A stretch of DNA of 64,000 bases from Neonectria sp. B-13 (lineage: Eukaryota > Ascomycota > Sordariomycetes > Hypocreales > Nectriaceae). Location of the stretch: positions 1 through 64,000 of the forward strand of contig NOKP01000055.1 of NCBI GenBank assembly GCA_002682825.1, written 5' to 3'. Positions 10,240 to 21,890 of this stretch are shown one piece after another. The notes below the pieces were generated by a model that had not been told where the DNA came from, made no database searches, and saw nothing but the letters and a program-made list of their open reading frames with translations. The translations under genes and the position numbers were made by a program. Numbering within the stretch: the first letter of the stretch is position 1; each line of letters begins with the position of its first letter.

Positions 10240-12324
10240 ATGGATTGTCCCCCCGCCTCGGCTTCTACTGCCCAGAGAAGCCGCATCCGAGCGGCAAAAG
10301 CCTGCAAGCGCTGTAGTCAGCGTAAAATACGGTGCGATGCTTCGACAGCGGGACTGCCCTGCACCCGCTGCCGCCAAGAGAATCGGCATGACTGCGTCTT
10401 GGCCGAGTCTAAACGAGGCACATACGACCGCGCATTAGCACAACAGCGGCGTCGAATATCAAATCCCCAGACCTCTGGTCGTCCGAGGAGAACAGTATCT
10501 GTAGCCCAGGCGGACAGCCCTGTCTTGCCTCGGAGCCCCCAGCATGAACGCTCGCAGCCGCTTCATCTGGACGGCGACACTTCCGATAACGCGACCAGAG
10601 ACAATGCCGGGGAATCCGACACCGGAGATCCAGACGCTCGCAAAGGTCATTCATTATCGTCACTGTTCGAGACCTTCCTCAGCCAGAAGGACAACACCAA
10701 CACCACCAAGCAACGTGGTTTCTTCCTCCTGGGAGAGCCTTCACCGTTGACCTACGCCCTATCTGAATTCCCAGAGTACGCTTGTCCCCAGCTGCATGAC
10801 CCTAGCGGTGACATACGAAGTAGTAGCACGCTGCAAGTCATCCGGCAAGGTGTCCACCCGTCACATTTGAATGTGGCCGACATTGCATATCTCGACGCCA
10901 AGGGAGCTTTCAGCTCTCCCGCCACCCCAGCACTAGACGCCCTGATATCAGTCTTCCTAGAGCGATTCATTCCACTGTATTCCATTGTGGACACGGTCGA
11001 GCTGGAGAAGGCTTACAAAGACAGGAAGCTCCCGTGGCTTCTGCTCCACGCCATCTGCTTCATCGGGGCTACTTTCTGCGACATGTCAGTCATTCACCGA
11101 ACAGAGTTCGAGTCGAGGCTTTCAGCGCGGCGCTATTACTATGAGAAAGCAAAAGCTTTGTTTGATATCGGTTATGAGACGAGCAAGATCATCCTGCTTC
11201 AAACAGCCCTTATGCTAAGCTTCTGGGGCCCTCAAACGGGGGCCTACTGGAATCCCTGCTCTTGGATGGAATTCGGCGTCACAATCGCCGTGTCCTTGGG
11301 GTTGCACCGATCGACATCTTCTTCAAATACCCCCTCCAAGTCCAAGAGACTATTGAGACGACTGTGGTGGACGTTGGCTGGGCGCGATGCCCATTTATCG
11401 GTCCTTCTAGGCCGACCTTTCCGCATCAACCTTACCCAGTGCGATACAGAAATGCTGAACCAGGATGACTTCAATCAAGATTGTGAAGGCGACGCTTTCT
11501 ATCAAATACATGCCGCAAAGCTATCCTTGATCATTCGAGACATCATTCACAGGCGATTCGGACCTGGCGAATATCATGTCTCCCCCGACGATGTCCATGC
11601 TCGGTTGGACTCGTGGTATTCCGCACTGAACCATTCTCTCAACCGATGGGAATCCGCGTCACCTCCATTCCTGTGCTCAACAGCGCTGGAAATACTCTAC
11701 AACTACTGTCTTCTGCTCTTGTTCATTAAGACACTATCCCCCCCCCAGCAGAGGGATCGCCATTGTCAACAACCAGAAGGATGTGCCCAGGATCGACTTG
11801 TCGATCAGGCTGCTAAGAAAATGGCGTCCAAAGCAGTTACTCTCATGACCGAAGCCGCGGTGTGCGCGCTTCCGCATGAAGTTTTCCCCGGGTTCTTCCT
11901 GGCTGGTATCGTACTTTACAGGCAACAGCGACAGAAGAATGGAGCAGAAGCCGAGCTGGCACATGCCACCTTTGATCATTGTCGGATTGTACTAAACGAA
12001 ACGCGCGAGTCGTGGGATCTGGGGCGTTGGGCGATGCATACCTTTGAGTTTCTCAGTACGAATTGCAGGAAGGACGATCAATCGAAGCGAGAAGGCACGC
12101 AGACCTCACAGAGAACAATCCACGTTGCTTCTCAGGCTGGTGCAACCAATACTTTGGGCCTGGAAACATCTCAAACAGAGACGGCATTCAACCCCATATG
12201 GGGAGATTTTCCTGGCCAGCACATCGCTGGTGGCATGGAAGATCTCCTCTACATGCCAGATTTATTTTCGACAGGTCAAGCAGGCAACTCTTTTTTCGAT
12301 TACAATATGTCCAAGGACGCTTAG
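10240..12324 (+). CDS. Zn(II)2Cys6 transcription factor, FarA/cutinase-factor-like
   Basis: This is an intronless 694-aa regulator. The binuclear zinc cluster is at about residues 22-52 (C-x2-C-x6-C-x8-C-x2-C-x7-C), followed by SKRGTYDRA, a tail reminiscent of the cutinase transcription factor/FarA-FarB and AmdR groups. The fungal-specific domain follows, with LLHAICFIGATFCD and LRRLWWTLAGRDAHLSVLLGRPFRI. The ATG at 10240 gives a short N-terminus before the cluster; an in-frame ATG upstream at 10120 is less likely. It is the second regulator in the 12-kb enzyme block and is co-directional with the cupin, 180 bp downstream of it. Confidence 0.88.
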   Translation: MDCPPASASTAQRSRIRAAKACKRCSQRKIRCDASTAGLPCTRCRQENRHDCVLAESKRGTYDRALAQQRRRISNPQTSGRPRRTVSVAQADSPVLPRSPQHERSQPLHLDGDTSDNATRDNAGESDTGDPDARKGHSLSSLFETFLSQKDNTNTTKQRGFFLLGEPSPLTYALSEFPEYACPQLHDPSGDIRSSSTLQVIRQGVHPSHLNVADIAYLDAKGAFSSPATPALDALISVFLERFIPLYSIVDTVELEKAYKDRKLPWLLLHAICFIGATFCDMSVIHRTEFESRLSARRYYYEKAKALFDIGYETSKIILLQTALMLSFWGPQTGAYWNPCSWMEFGVTIAVSLGLHRSTSSSNTPSKSKRLLRRLWWTLAGRDAHLSVLLGRPFRINLTQCDTEMLNQDDFNQDCEGDAFYQIHAAKLSLIIRDIIHRRFGPGEYHVSPDDVHARLDSWYSALNHSLNRWESASPPFLCSTALEILYNYCLLLLFIKTLSPPQQRDRHCQQPEGCAQDRLVDQAAKKMASKAVTLMTEAAVCALPHEVFPGFFLAGIVLYRQQRQKNGAEAELAHATFDHCRIVLNETRESWDLGRWAMHTFEFLSTNCRKDDQSKREGTQTSQRTIHVASQAGATNTLGLETSQTETAFNPIWGDFPGQHIAGGMEDLLYMPDLFSTGQAGNSFFDYNMSKDA

Positions 12325-12346
12325 AACCAATCGGTGTGGACTTCGT

Positions 12347-12402
12347 AGCATATTTCCGATGGCATATTGCCGATGGCATATTGCCGGTGGCATATTGCCG
12401 AT
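12347..12402. repeat. 14-bp tandem repeat, four units
   Basis: The unit GGCATATTGCCGAT occurs at 12361, 12375 (one change) and 12389, preceded by a degenerate copy at 12347. Each unit is nearly palindromic around GGCATATTGCC. It lies 22 nt after the stop codon of the regulator, in the 3' untranslated region or terminator zone. Confidence 0.9.
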
Positions 12403-12832
12403 GCTGAAGTTAGAATGATGCCATTCTCACCATCAAACTGAACACTATGGCTTTCGGCCCGTAAAATTCAGGACCCAGTTACGTAATTTCAGTCTGTTCT
12501 CCGCTCTCAATCTCTGGACCAGGTCTTGATTTATCATCTTCAAGCTTAAAGACAACAGTGGGCTAAACGATGTCTGTTTTGTCAAGCCTCGCCCTGCCGG
12601 CAGAGCTCTAAGCACGTTCGTCAACACGCAGGTTCAGGCCTGGATGCAAAAATAAGACGAAAGACTTCTCAACCTGCTCAAGTCTCAAACCGAGGCTCGA
12701 TATGAAGTGACTAGGGGTAGACAAGTCTAGTGGAAAAAGCCCGATTTGAGGGTTCTAGTTCTTTTCTATTGATCGCCATTAAGGCGACGCGATAATGATG
12801 ATTTGTGACAGAAGTTGAGTTTGAATTGCCCA

Positions 12833-13088
12833 TCCCATAGAGTGCGGTAAGGCAACACTTCAGCATCTATGTCCACAGTACTCCGGGAGATCAGCAGTAC
12901 TCAGGTTGACTTAGATTCCCTACGTAATTGCTGGGAGTACCATGTACTGGGATGTAGATCCCTACGTAGTAGTGAATTCTAGCATCATATAAAATGGGTG
13001 GGATCTCAAGTACTCCCTCTTTTTCGCTCTCTGGCTGGCTTGTATCCCTGCTTCTAGCGTAGGTGTTGCCTTACCGCACTCTAAGGGA
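12833..13088. mobile_element. MITE copy A (TA-type, Tc1/mariner-like)
   Basis: This 256-bp element is bounded by terminal inverted repeats at 12833-12860 and 13061-13088; 26 of 28 positions match. The ends read TCCC..TAGAGTGCGGTAAG. The right flank is TA and the left is CA, consistent with a decayed TA target duplication. It has no coding capacity. Its interior matches the reverse complement of copy B at 55376-55630, notably the GGGAGATCAGC block and the end segment that reads CGKAT in one frame. Confidence 0.85.
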
Positions 13089-13267
13089 TAGTAATACCCG
13101 ATGAAGATGAAGCTTCGAAACCCGAGAAAGTCAATGTCGACGAGATCAGGAACTGCGACAAGATTGGGCATTGTTCTAAAGCTAAGGTTACAGTAAACTA
13201 GGAACAAATTCTACCTACACAGTTTGATTGGACGCTATTTGTAATACTTGAATCCCCAGTTTGATAT

Positions 13268-13896
13268 AATGACCACTTTTCCCAAAGATATGTTCTTTAC
13301 TGCTAGAACGACTACTGCATCAACAATATCCATGGGTAACACCTATGTGCAACATGTGTCCTCTGTTTGTAGTTCCTTTACAGTGATAGCCGCTCAGGAG
13401 CTATTCTCTCCAGCCCCGAGTACTCAAGAGCCACAACCAATTCCTCATTGTCCCACCAGTACTGTCCCCTATTGCTCCTCGGGGAAAACTGTATCGGAAC
13501 TACCCGAGTTTGACTTGAAGGTAATCGTGATGTCGTCGTTGATGATAATATCCGTGAGCATCCTCTTCAGACCTCAAAATGTGCTGCTTGAACCCAGCTG
13601 TGCCCTCCGAGTTAAACAGAGCGGACGTGGCGGTCTGGGCTGCAATAGAGGCAGTGACAGCAGCAGCCACGGCACCCAGCCCTGTCAAACTGGCGCCAGG
13701 TTCGGGCGACAACCTCCATCTGCTCCGCGGCGAGCTCACCTGGCTAGATTATGCCCTATTGGTGTTCATGCTTTTAGTCGTCGCTGTACTTGTGCAAGAC
13801 TCTCGCCGCAATAATCGGGTTTCCCGTGTTGTTGCGAACGGAAGCGAATGCAACGCGCTTGATCATGGTTGCGGGAGGCGAGATATGCTGGGGTAG
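13268..13896 (+). CDS. possible small membrane protein (uncertain)
   Basis: Two overlapping plus-strand frames hint at one small gene. The first, from about 13268, is Ser/Thr-rich with a Cys-containing segment. The second, ending at 13896, carries a clear hydrophobic helix (LDYALLVFMLLVVAVLVQD) followed by basic residues, as in a single-pass membrane protein. A spliced model joining them would need an intron near 13521-13570, but I could not find a donor and acceptor pair that keeps frame with confidence. No family is recognised. Confidence 0.25.
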
Positions 13897-16193
13897 TGTG
13901 GGCTAGGGAAAGATACATGGCTTTGTTGATGAATGTCTATAAGCCAGGGAAGCTTTGAGAGTGGTGGCGAGAGTTAGAAGGAAGACTTGGAAGAGGCATT
14001 CGAGCTCCATTTTATAACTGTTGCTGGATATGGAGAGTTGGCCACGAGTGCAAATGAGTCGGATTGAATCATCGCGACGTCCTGAATGGCGACACGTGGA
14101 ATCAGACGTGGAAGTCGGCGAGATCACGAATGGGACCCGGTGAATTGCCTATTTGGTGTATTACACGTCTTACGCCGATGTCAGCACCGTCATTTGACCC
14201 CGTGGACGTTGCGGCTGGAGACAGCTGAATCTAAGTCGGGTACAATTACTGGCCGGGCTTGATGGGTGAGATGAACTAAGCGGGCTTCTTTCCGCGAGTG
14301 GACAGAGCATCGGCAATTCCGTTTCGAGGGTTTTGGTGGCAGGCTCCGTTCCCCGACTTCGCCGCTGCACGAACTGACTGCGTCTAAGCGGGCTTCTGCA
14401 GTTACGCATGATGCTCTCGATAGCAGTGCTTGACCGTCGTAGTAGCGGAATTTCGATATAAAGGCGCCACGTTCTCATGACTCTCGCTCCTGTGTCGCGT
14501 GTTTTGTTCGGTCAATTAGTTTAGACTGTGCCGGGTGCTTATGCGAAGGCCAGCCGTCTGTCGATTTGTGCATCGCGTAGAGTATGGCGGAGGTCAGGAG
14601 AATGTCTACAGAGTAATCGGACATGGTTGAACATGGTTTGTCAATCCGACGCAAACAATCAACGTCGAACAAGATCAGGTTGGCGAGTCAAACTCGCAAG
14701 TGCTTGCCACGCAATCCCAAAGCCGACGGTGCCAAGGAATGCTCAGCCGCCCTGAGACAGCCACGGGGGGCGCAAGGCACTAATGATTCAACCGCGGTAC
14801 GGGCATATTGAGCGTCGGATTTTGCCACTACGGGCTTGGGAAGACTCGGCGAGAGCTACTAAGAAACGATAGGCACTGTGAAGCACTGTATGACCGGCGT
14901 AACCCGGGTGGTGGTAAGGGGGCTTGAAAGTCAGCACAGTGTTTGCCAAGGCTGAGCGCCAAGGCTGAACGCCAAGGTGATGATGATCCCAAGGCGGTTG
15001 AAAAAAAAAAATCCCGCGCAAGAGCCCACGTGTTTGCGATGACGCTGTTGTGTAGGGACGAAGGAGGGGGGCGTTATTTGGGTTCGGGAGAAGCGGTAAA
15101 AACAGGGGATACGAGAGAAAGTTTGGAAGGTGGCCAAGAGAGAAAAGACTGTCGTAAGTCCTGTGAGATAGACGAAGACACGCAAGAGAAACACCCGAGT
15201 GAAGACAAAATAGTTATTTACTGAAAGATGGAGGAGGGGTTGGTTAATGGCGCAGAACAAGCAGTCTAATTGACTAGGCAGCTTGTTGCTTAATCGGGGT
15301 GGAGTCCGGCAACCGGGATTTGACGACGGAGATGATTGTGCCTGGGTTCTGGTACTTTAGGGGACAAATAAGGACATGGTTGGATAAGAGCATGTCGGCC
15401 AAGACGGCGCTGTATCTGGTACGAAGGAATGGCACCCTGGTACTCGGCAGGTATCTCCATGTCCACATACCAGTCCCGTATCGTGACGCGACTAGAAATG
15501 CAGCTTGGCACCGCAGGTAGCCGGCCAAATTGTGACGGTACCGCATATGTGAGATGAGATTTCATGTGGGCATTTCCACCGAGTATGGCCCGAAGAAAAC
15601 AGTGAGACAAGGTAGCTAGCTGTGTATCTATAACGAAAAAAGTCCAGCATAATTGAAGCTGTCGATGCCGTCATCGTCCAGGAACCGCTGAAAAGGACTC
15701 AACGATGGATCAACCGTGATAACGAACGGCTTTCACCCTCCTTCTCGCCACTCAACTCGCTTTGCGCTGACCGACACGCTTCTCCACAGTTTGGTTACAG
15801 GCTGCTCCAGTCTCCGTTCTCCGTTCTCCACCATCTCCATCCTTTTGGTTGCTTTTTCTTCTTCAAGCTTGCGCACGGCGTTCTTGGCGGGTGGGGTTTG
15901 GCCGGAGGCGAAGCTTTAGTTGGTGGGTAGTGTAGGTTGAGAAGACGGAGAAGCAAGCACATTGGAGGAGACGGTAACAAGCGAGTTTCTTTGCCATTTT
16001 CCGTCGAGCATGGGCATGATAAAAGAACATCATCGTCCTCTGGTTCTTTGTTCCCCCGTCTTTTCTCTCCAAATTCCCTTCAGGTTTCATAACCAATCCC
16101 TTGTCCGTACACCCAAGACCGCAAACCACAAGCTCTCCCATTTTGTCTCACTTCACTGCCCTCTCACCTCACGGTGATAAGCAACCGCCCACA
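13897..16193. other. long intergenic region upstream of ENA ATPase
   Basis: About 2.3 kb without a supported gene. Two copies of AAGCGGGCTTCT lie near 14278 and 14388. The segment from 15720 to 16190 is pyrimidine-rich, typical of a strong fungal promoter and 5' leader. GCCAAG hexamers are frequent from 14731 onward and are listed separately. Confidence 0.6.
14731..15888. promoter_or_regulatory. cluster of PacC-type GCCAAG sites
   Basis: The core GCCAAG, or CTTGGC on the other strand, occurs at 14731, 14945, 14958, 14971, 15133, 15398, 15504 and 15883. Three of these are spaced exactly 13 bp (14945-14976) as an imperfect tandem array GCCAAGGCTGAGC. With equal base use about 0.6 would be expected in this length on both strands. 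PacC/Rim101 recognises GCCARG and controls fungal ENA pumps at alkaline pH. Function here is inferred from the motif and from the downstream gene. Confidence 0.55.
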
Positions 16194-19100
16194 ATGAGCC
16201 AACAGTTGATCGAAGAGGCCCCCCATGTCTCGGGCCAGTCCAACACGCCCATGACGGCGCCCGCCCACGCCCTCACCTTCGACCAGGTCGCCGAGCAGCT
16301 GCAGGGCCACACCGTCGACGGCCTCACCACGGCCTCGGCCGAGAAGCGCCTCGACGACCACGGCCGCAACGAGTTTGGCGAGCAGCAGGGCGTCCAGCCG
16401 CTCAAGATCCTCATCGGCCAGATCGCCAATGCCCTGACTCTAGTGAGATGTCCACCATTCCAGGCCCCGTCGAGCGATCCCCTCCAGCACGCGCTGTTGG
16501 CGGCCGTTCGGTGGTGAGCCTCCACGGGAGATTTGCTGATTTGCCGGTTTGCAGGTGCTCATCCTCGCCATGGCGGCGTCCTTTGGCATCCAGTCGTGGA
16601 TCGAAGGCGGCGTCGTTGCTGCCGTCATCGTCCTCAACATCGTCGTCGGCTTCCTCCAGGAGTTCCAGGCCGCCAAGACCATGGACTCGCTGCGGTCGCT
16701 GAGCTCTCCCACCGCCAACGCCGTGCGCGACGGGAACAACGAGGTTGTCGTGACGGCCGAGATTGTCCCCGGCGACCTGGTCGAGCTCAAGACCGGCGAC
16801 ACCATCCCCGCTGACATCCGCCTGATTGAAGCCGTCAACTTCGAGACCAACGAGGCTCTCCTCACCGGCGAGTCGCTGCCTGTCCGCAAGGAGACGGGGT
16901 CCATCTTCCCCGACGACACCGGCCCCGGCGACCGCTTGAATGTCTGCTACAGCTCGTCTACTGTCACCAAGGGCCGCGCTCGCGGCATTGTCTTTGCGAC
17001 TGGTATCTACACCGAGATCGGCCAGATCGCCGTCGCTCTCCGGGGCAAGTCGTCTCGTCGTCGCGAGCCCAAGCGCCGCGAGGACGGCACTGCGTCTTCG
17101 GCTCGCTGGATGCAGGCCTGGACCTTGACCTTTTCCGACGCCGTTGGCCGGTTCCTCGGTGTGAATGTCGGCACTCCTCTCCAGCGTAAGCTGTCCAAGC
17201 TAGCCCTTCTCCTCCTCGGAACTGCCATCGTTTGCGCCATCATCGTCCTTGCTGCCAATGATTTCAGCGGCCAGCGCGAGGTCATCATCTACGCCGTCGC
17301 CACTGGCCTGTCCATGATTCCGGCTTCCCTGATTGTTGTTCTGACTATCACCATGGCCGCCGGTACAAAGCGTATGGTGCAGCGAAACGTCATTGTTCGC
17401 AACCTCAAGAGTCTCGAGGCTCTTGGCGGAGTTACCAGTATGTGCCCATATCTTCGCTCCTCCATTATTTGAACCCATCACTGACTGACCTTCAGACATT
17501 TGCTCTGACAAGACCGGAACCCTCACACAGGGCACCATGATCGTCAAGAAGGCATGGATCCCCGGCCGCGGCACCTACTCCGTCGGCAACACCAACGAGC
17601 CCTTCAACCCGACTCTGGGAACTCTCGGTCTCCAGTCTGCTCAGCCCAAGGACATCAACTTCCGGGCCGCCGACGCCGAAGGTACCCCCATCAATGCCAT
17701 GGACGTCGTCTCCAAGGACGAGACGCTCCAGCAGTACTTGAACATTGCCTCTCTCGCCAACCTCGCCACTGTCCACCAGGTCGAAGGCGAGTGGCACGGT
17801 CGCGGCGATCCAACTGAGATTGCTATGCAGGTCTTTGCCTCTCGATTCGACTGGAACCGTCTTCGCCTTGCCACTGGAGAAGGGGCTCAGTGGCACGAGG
17901 TTGCCGAGTTCCCCTTTGACTCCGACGTGAAGAAGATGTCCGTCGTCTTCGAACAAGCTGCCACTCAAAAGCAATGGGTTTTTACCAAGGGCGCTGTCGA
18001 GCGAGTCGTCACGTCGTGCCCACGTTATGCCGTCGGCGACGAGATCAAGGAACTCACCCCCGATGTTGAACAGGAGATCCTCCGGAACATGGAAGCCCTT
18101 GCCCGCCTTGGTCTCCGAGTCCTCGCCCTCGCCAGCCGCACTGATATCCGTCGCGTCGTCGACAACGAGGCTGAGTTGGACCGAGCCTACTTTGAATCTG
18201 ACCTCATCTTCCGCGGTCTTATCGGCCTGTATGATCCTCCCCGTCCCGAGTCTGCGCCGTCTGTCCGTCGATGCCACGAAGCCGGCGTTAGCGTCCACAT
18301 GCTCACTGGCGACCACCCTGAGACTGCCCGTGCCATTGCCATCGAGGTTGGTATTCTGCCGAACAAGATGTCCCGGATCTCCGCCGACATTGCCAAGAGT
18401 ATCGTCATGGCTGCCTCGGACTTTGACAAGCTCTCAGATGACGAAATCGACAAACTCCCGCTGCTGCCCCTCGTCGTCGCGCGATGTGCTCCCCAGACCA
18501 AGGTTCGCATGATCAACGCTCTTCACCGCCGCAAGTGCTTTGTCGCCATGACCGGTGACGGCGTCAACGACTCTCCCAGCTTGAAGCAGTCCGATGTTGG
18601 TATTGCCATGGGCCTCGCCGGTTCTGATGTCGCCAAGGAGGCTTCTGACATTGTCCTGACCGACGATAACTTCGCATCCATCCTCAACGCTGTCGAAGAG
18701 GGCAGACGCATGTTTGACAACATCCAAAAGTTCATCCTTCACGTCTTGGCCGAGAACATTGCCCAAGCCTGCACCCTCCTCATCGGTCTTGCCTTCAAGG
18801 ACAAGAGCGGCATCTCCGTGTTCCCTCTCGCCCCCGTCGAGATCCTCTGGATCATCATGATCACCTCAGGCATGCCCGACATGGGACTTGGATTTGAGAT
18901 TGCTGCGCCGGATATCATGCAGCGGGCTCCCCAAAACGTACGTTGACCCGAACCCGATACTATTCGAACGTGGACTAACCCATTCTACAGTTGAAGCAAG
19001 GTGTCTTTACCCCCGAGCTGCTCGTCGACATGGTTGTTTACGGCCTCTGGATGTCCGCTTTGTGCTTGTCCTCGTTCGTCCTCGTGCTGTATGGATTCGG

Positions 19101-19626
19101 CAACGGCGAGGCTGACATTGGCGAGAACTGCAACAATGAATACAGCGAGGGCTGCAAGGTCATCTTCCGCGCTCGCGCTACGACCTTTGCCTGCTTGACC
19201 TGGTTCGCCCTCTTCCTGGCCTGGGAAATGGTCAACATGCGTCGCTCCCTGTTCTGGATGACGCCCAACAGCAAGAAGTACTTTACTCAGTGGATGCACG
19301 ACGTCTGGCGCAACCAGTTCCTCTTCTGGGCCATCATTTCTGGCTTCGTCACCATGTTCCCCATTATCTATATCCCCACCCTGAACACCGTCGTCTTCAA
19401 GCACGCCCCCATCTCGTGGGAATGGGGCATTGTATTTGTCGAGGCTGTCATCTTCTTCCTGGGCATTGAGACGTGGAAGCTGCTCAAGCGTATCTACTTC
19501 CGTCGCCAGGCGCGCAAGGAGACGGGTGGTGAGATCGACTTTGAGACTCGCGTCTTTGGACACTACTACAATACGTCCAGCAGCAGCCAGGACGAGGAAA
19601 GCGGCCAGGAGAAGAGAAGCGCTTGA
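16194..19626 (+). CDS. ENA: ENA-type P-type ATPase, Na+/K+ efflux
   Basis: This is a fungal type IID P-type ATPase that exports Na+ (and K+) across the plasma membrane using ATP, important at high salt and alkaline pH. Exons are 16194-16442, 16555-17437, 17496-18937 and 18991-19626, encoding 1069 aa. Visible in order: the N-terminal cation-ATPase domain, the actuator loop TGES at 187-190, the membrane segment GLSMIPASL typical of ENA pumps, the phosphorylation site DKTGTLT with D382, the nucleotide-binding domain (FTKGAVERV), the hinge TGDGVND at 730-736, and a C-terminal membrane bundle. The length is normal and no key residue is missing. An NHA1-type antiporter follows in the same direction 2.2 kb downstream. 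Confidence 0.95.
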
Positions 19627-21890
19627 AGGCGCAGCTGGGAAGTCTCAACCTGAGTAATTCCTGGTTGGTTGCTGTAGAACTGTATGAGAATCTGAATGAT
19701 TCAGCTCTACGGTGAAGCAACCTTGGCACAGACTTATGTCATGCCTAGAGGAGACGAGCTGAGGACGGCAGAAACTGGTGGACTTGATCCCCAGTTACGC
19801 CGAGGGATGGAATTCCCGGAAAATGGGATGATGGACTGGGTCAAGTAGGCATTGTAGGCGGCCAGGTAGGTGTTAGGTAGGTGGAACGTAGCCTGAATAT
19901 ATGTGACTGGACCTAGAACTGAGAACATCTTCATGATCGATTGCTTTTGTGACTGGTGCACGCTGGGCCATCTTAATTTAAGCACTGTTCAACAACACGT
20001 ACATGCCTACGAGGGAAAGTGTTCTGTGACACAACGGCACGGGTACCGGTGACGGCCGCAAAGGGAGTGATATATTGTGCCCTAGAGTCAGCACGGAGGA
20101 CGAGATGGGATGAAAATAGACATGAAACACCAGATCATCTGTCTCCGTTTGTCCTTAAACACGATGCTATCAAGATCAACAGTTCATCGCGAAAGCTGGT
20201 AGGCATGAATGAGCATGAGACAGAAAGGACTGGATAGAACCGACTCTTTCTGCAACCGGACACTTGTGCGAGGAAAAATGTACAGCCGACAGACGGCCCA
20301 AACGTCCGCTACGTCAGCCTGTGGGCCGTGAGCGTGGGGGAGAATGCTAGGGGGAGGACCAAGTTTATGCGTAGAAAGATGCTTAATTTTAGCATGGGGA
20401 GGCCGAGGTTAGTAAATCCAGGGAGTTTCGTGAGGCTGGCGAGAGACCTCAGACACTCCACATATTCGCGTTACAGAAGTCAGTTGACAACCCACGGAGG
20501 ATGGGATTCTAATGTCTAGTTGTGGGCGGAAGTTCGCGTCCAGAAACGCAGACAGAGCGAGGCATTTGTTCTCTTTGGACTGACTGGATTCTTGGGTGAG
20601 GCGGTGGTGCGGTCTTGGCAGACTTGGTAGACTTGGCAGACTTAGCGGATATCTTGGCGCGCTGTTTCGACTCAGGCGGGTGCGACTCTAGTGAGAGTAT
20701 GTTGAGGCTGGAGTGAGGATCTCCACGAGCACGGTTGATGCTAATTATCCTAGACTATTCGCATCTCCTACCAAGTCCATCTCGATCTGCAATCACTCAG
20801 CCAGCGCGACGAGCCACGACACGCGAGATACGGGCCGCGCAACCCTGGAAACCGGGTTCGAACCTCACATCGCATCGGGGCTTAGATCTGACTCTCACTC
20901 GCTGACAGACTCACACCACGTCCGGGCAACGAGTGACGAGACATGACGGCGGGTGGGATATCTTGATCTCTTCAGTTCGTTGGACCTTCTCTTCCCCTCG
21001 TTTTGGGTTGCCCCGTGAGGTTGTGGAGGTTCCCGGATTGACTGGGGTTGGTTTCTATGGACTAACGGAAGACTGAATATGGACAGCATCGGACTTCGAG
21101 ACTTCGAGATCCCACGCTTTGTGTGATACATTGGTAAAAGTGATAGCGTCGAAAGCGCATCTCTTACGCCTATCTGGGTATCTGCCGCGCCGAGTGAAAC
21201 TCAGCCACCAGTCGCTTCTCCAATTGTGATCGTCGGACCCTCATTTGCCGCCAGAGTCAAGACACTTCGCGCCTCACTCGAGTCGGACCAGCTCGAATCT
21301 CCTCCGTCGATCGCAAGCCGAATGCTTGGCTAGCGGACTCTAGCGGAGCCCTGCGTCACTCTTCAAATCACTGGAGCGTGGTTGTGTGTCGCTGAGCCCC
21401 TTTTGCGCGTCGTGGAACAGCGCATCGGGCCATAAATGAATGCCTTGTACGTCTGGGATAGTCAACTTAGTCTACTACCTAGAATTAGATACAAGAATAT
21501 GATGCGTATCTTAGACTCCGCCAAGGCTCGGGCTCTGATGCGGCCGTTGACCTCTCACTACTCGTGCAGCATCATGTCCGCCGTCCATCCTATTTATCGC
21601 TTATAGTCCCGGTTCTTGGCTCTGTTCCCTTCTCCATCTCATCCTTGTCTTTATTCTCTCGCACTCTGTCTTCATCCATCTCCAAGTGGCACTCGACCTC
21701 TTCAACTATCCTGCTCGGCTATCCTGCTCGGCTGGCCCAGCAAACTGCTCTGCTCTCCCATCATCTCACGCCTTCGTGTTGGAATGAGACTCTCTCTACT
21801 AACCATTAGCCCCGAGTTCGCCCAACAACATCATTGATCCTTCCCCACCAACTAGCCATCTCCGCGTCAATACTACTCCCAGACAAGAAG
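19627..21890. other. intergenic between ENA and NHA genes
   Basis: About 2.3 kb with no supported gene. CTTGGC or GCCAAG occurs at 19722, 20614, 20632, 20653, 21325, 21520 and 21615, an excess over the roughly one expected. A duplicated CTATCCTGCTCGG lies near 21706-21731 in the pyrimidine-rich leader of the antiporter. Confidence 0.55.
20614..20649. repeat. 9-bp tandem repeat, four units
   Basis: Four units of the type CTTGGCAGA run in tandem; the second has T for C and the last is diverged. The repeat itself creates two of the PacC-type hexamers upstream of the antiporter gene. Confidence 0.85.

Noticed and set aside
14170..14478. 102-codon minus-strand frame in the ENA upstream region
   Set aside because: It is Arg/Ser-rich, shows no family motif and lies in promoter-type DNA.
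17492..18316. 274-codon minus-strand open frame
   Set aside because: It lies antisense within exon 3 of the ENA ATPase and is a codon-bias shadow.
20820..20875. tRNA-like GGGTTCGAACCTC segment
   Set aside because: The arm around TTCGAAC does not pair (CCGGG against CTCAC), and no D-arm or acceptor stem can be placed.
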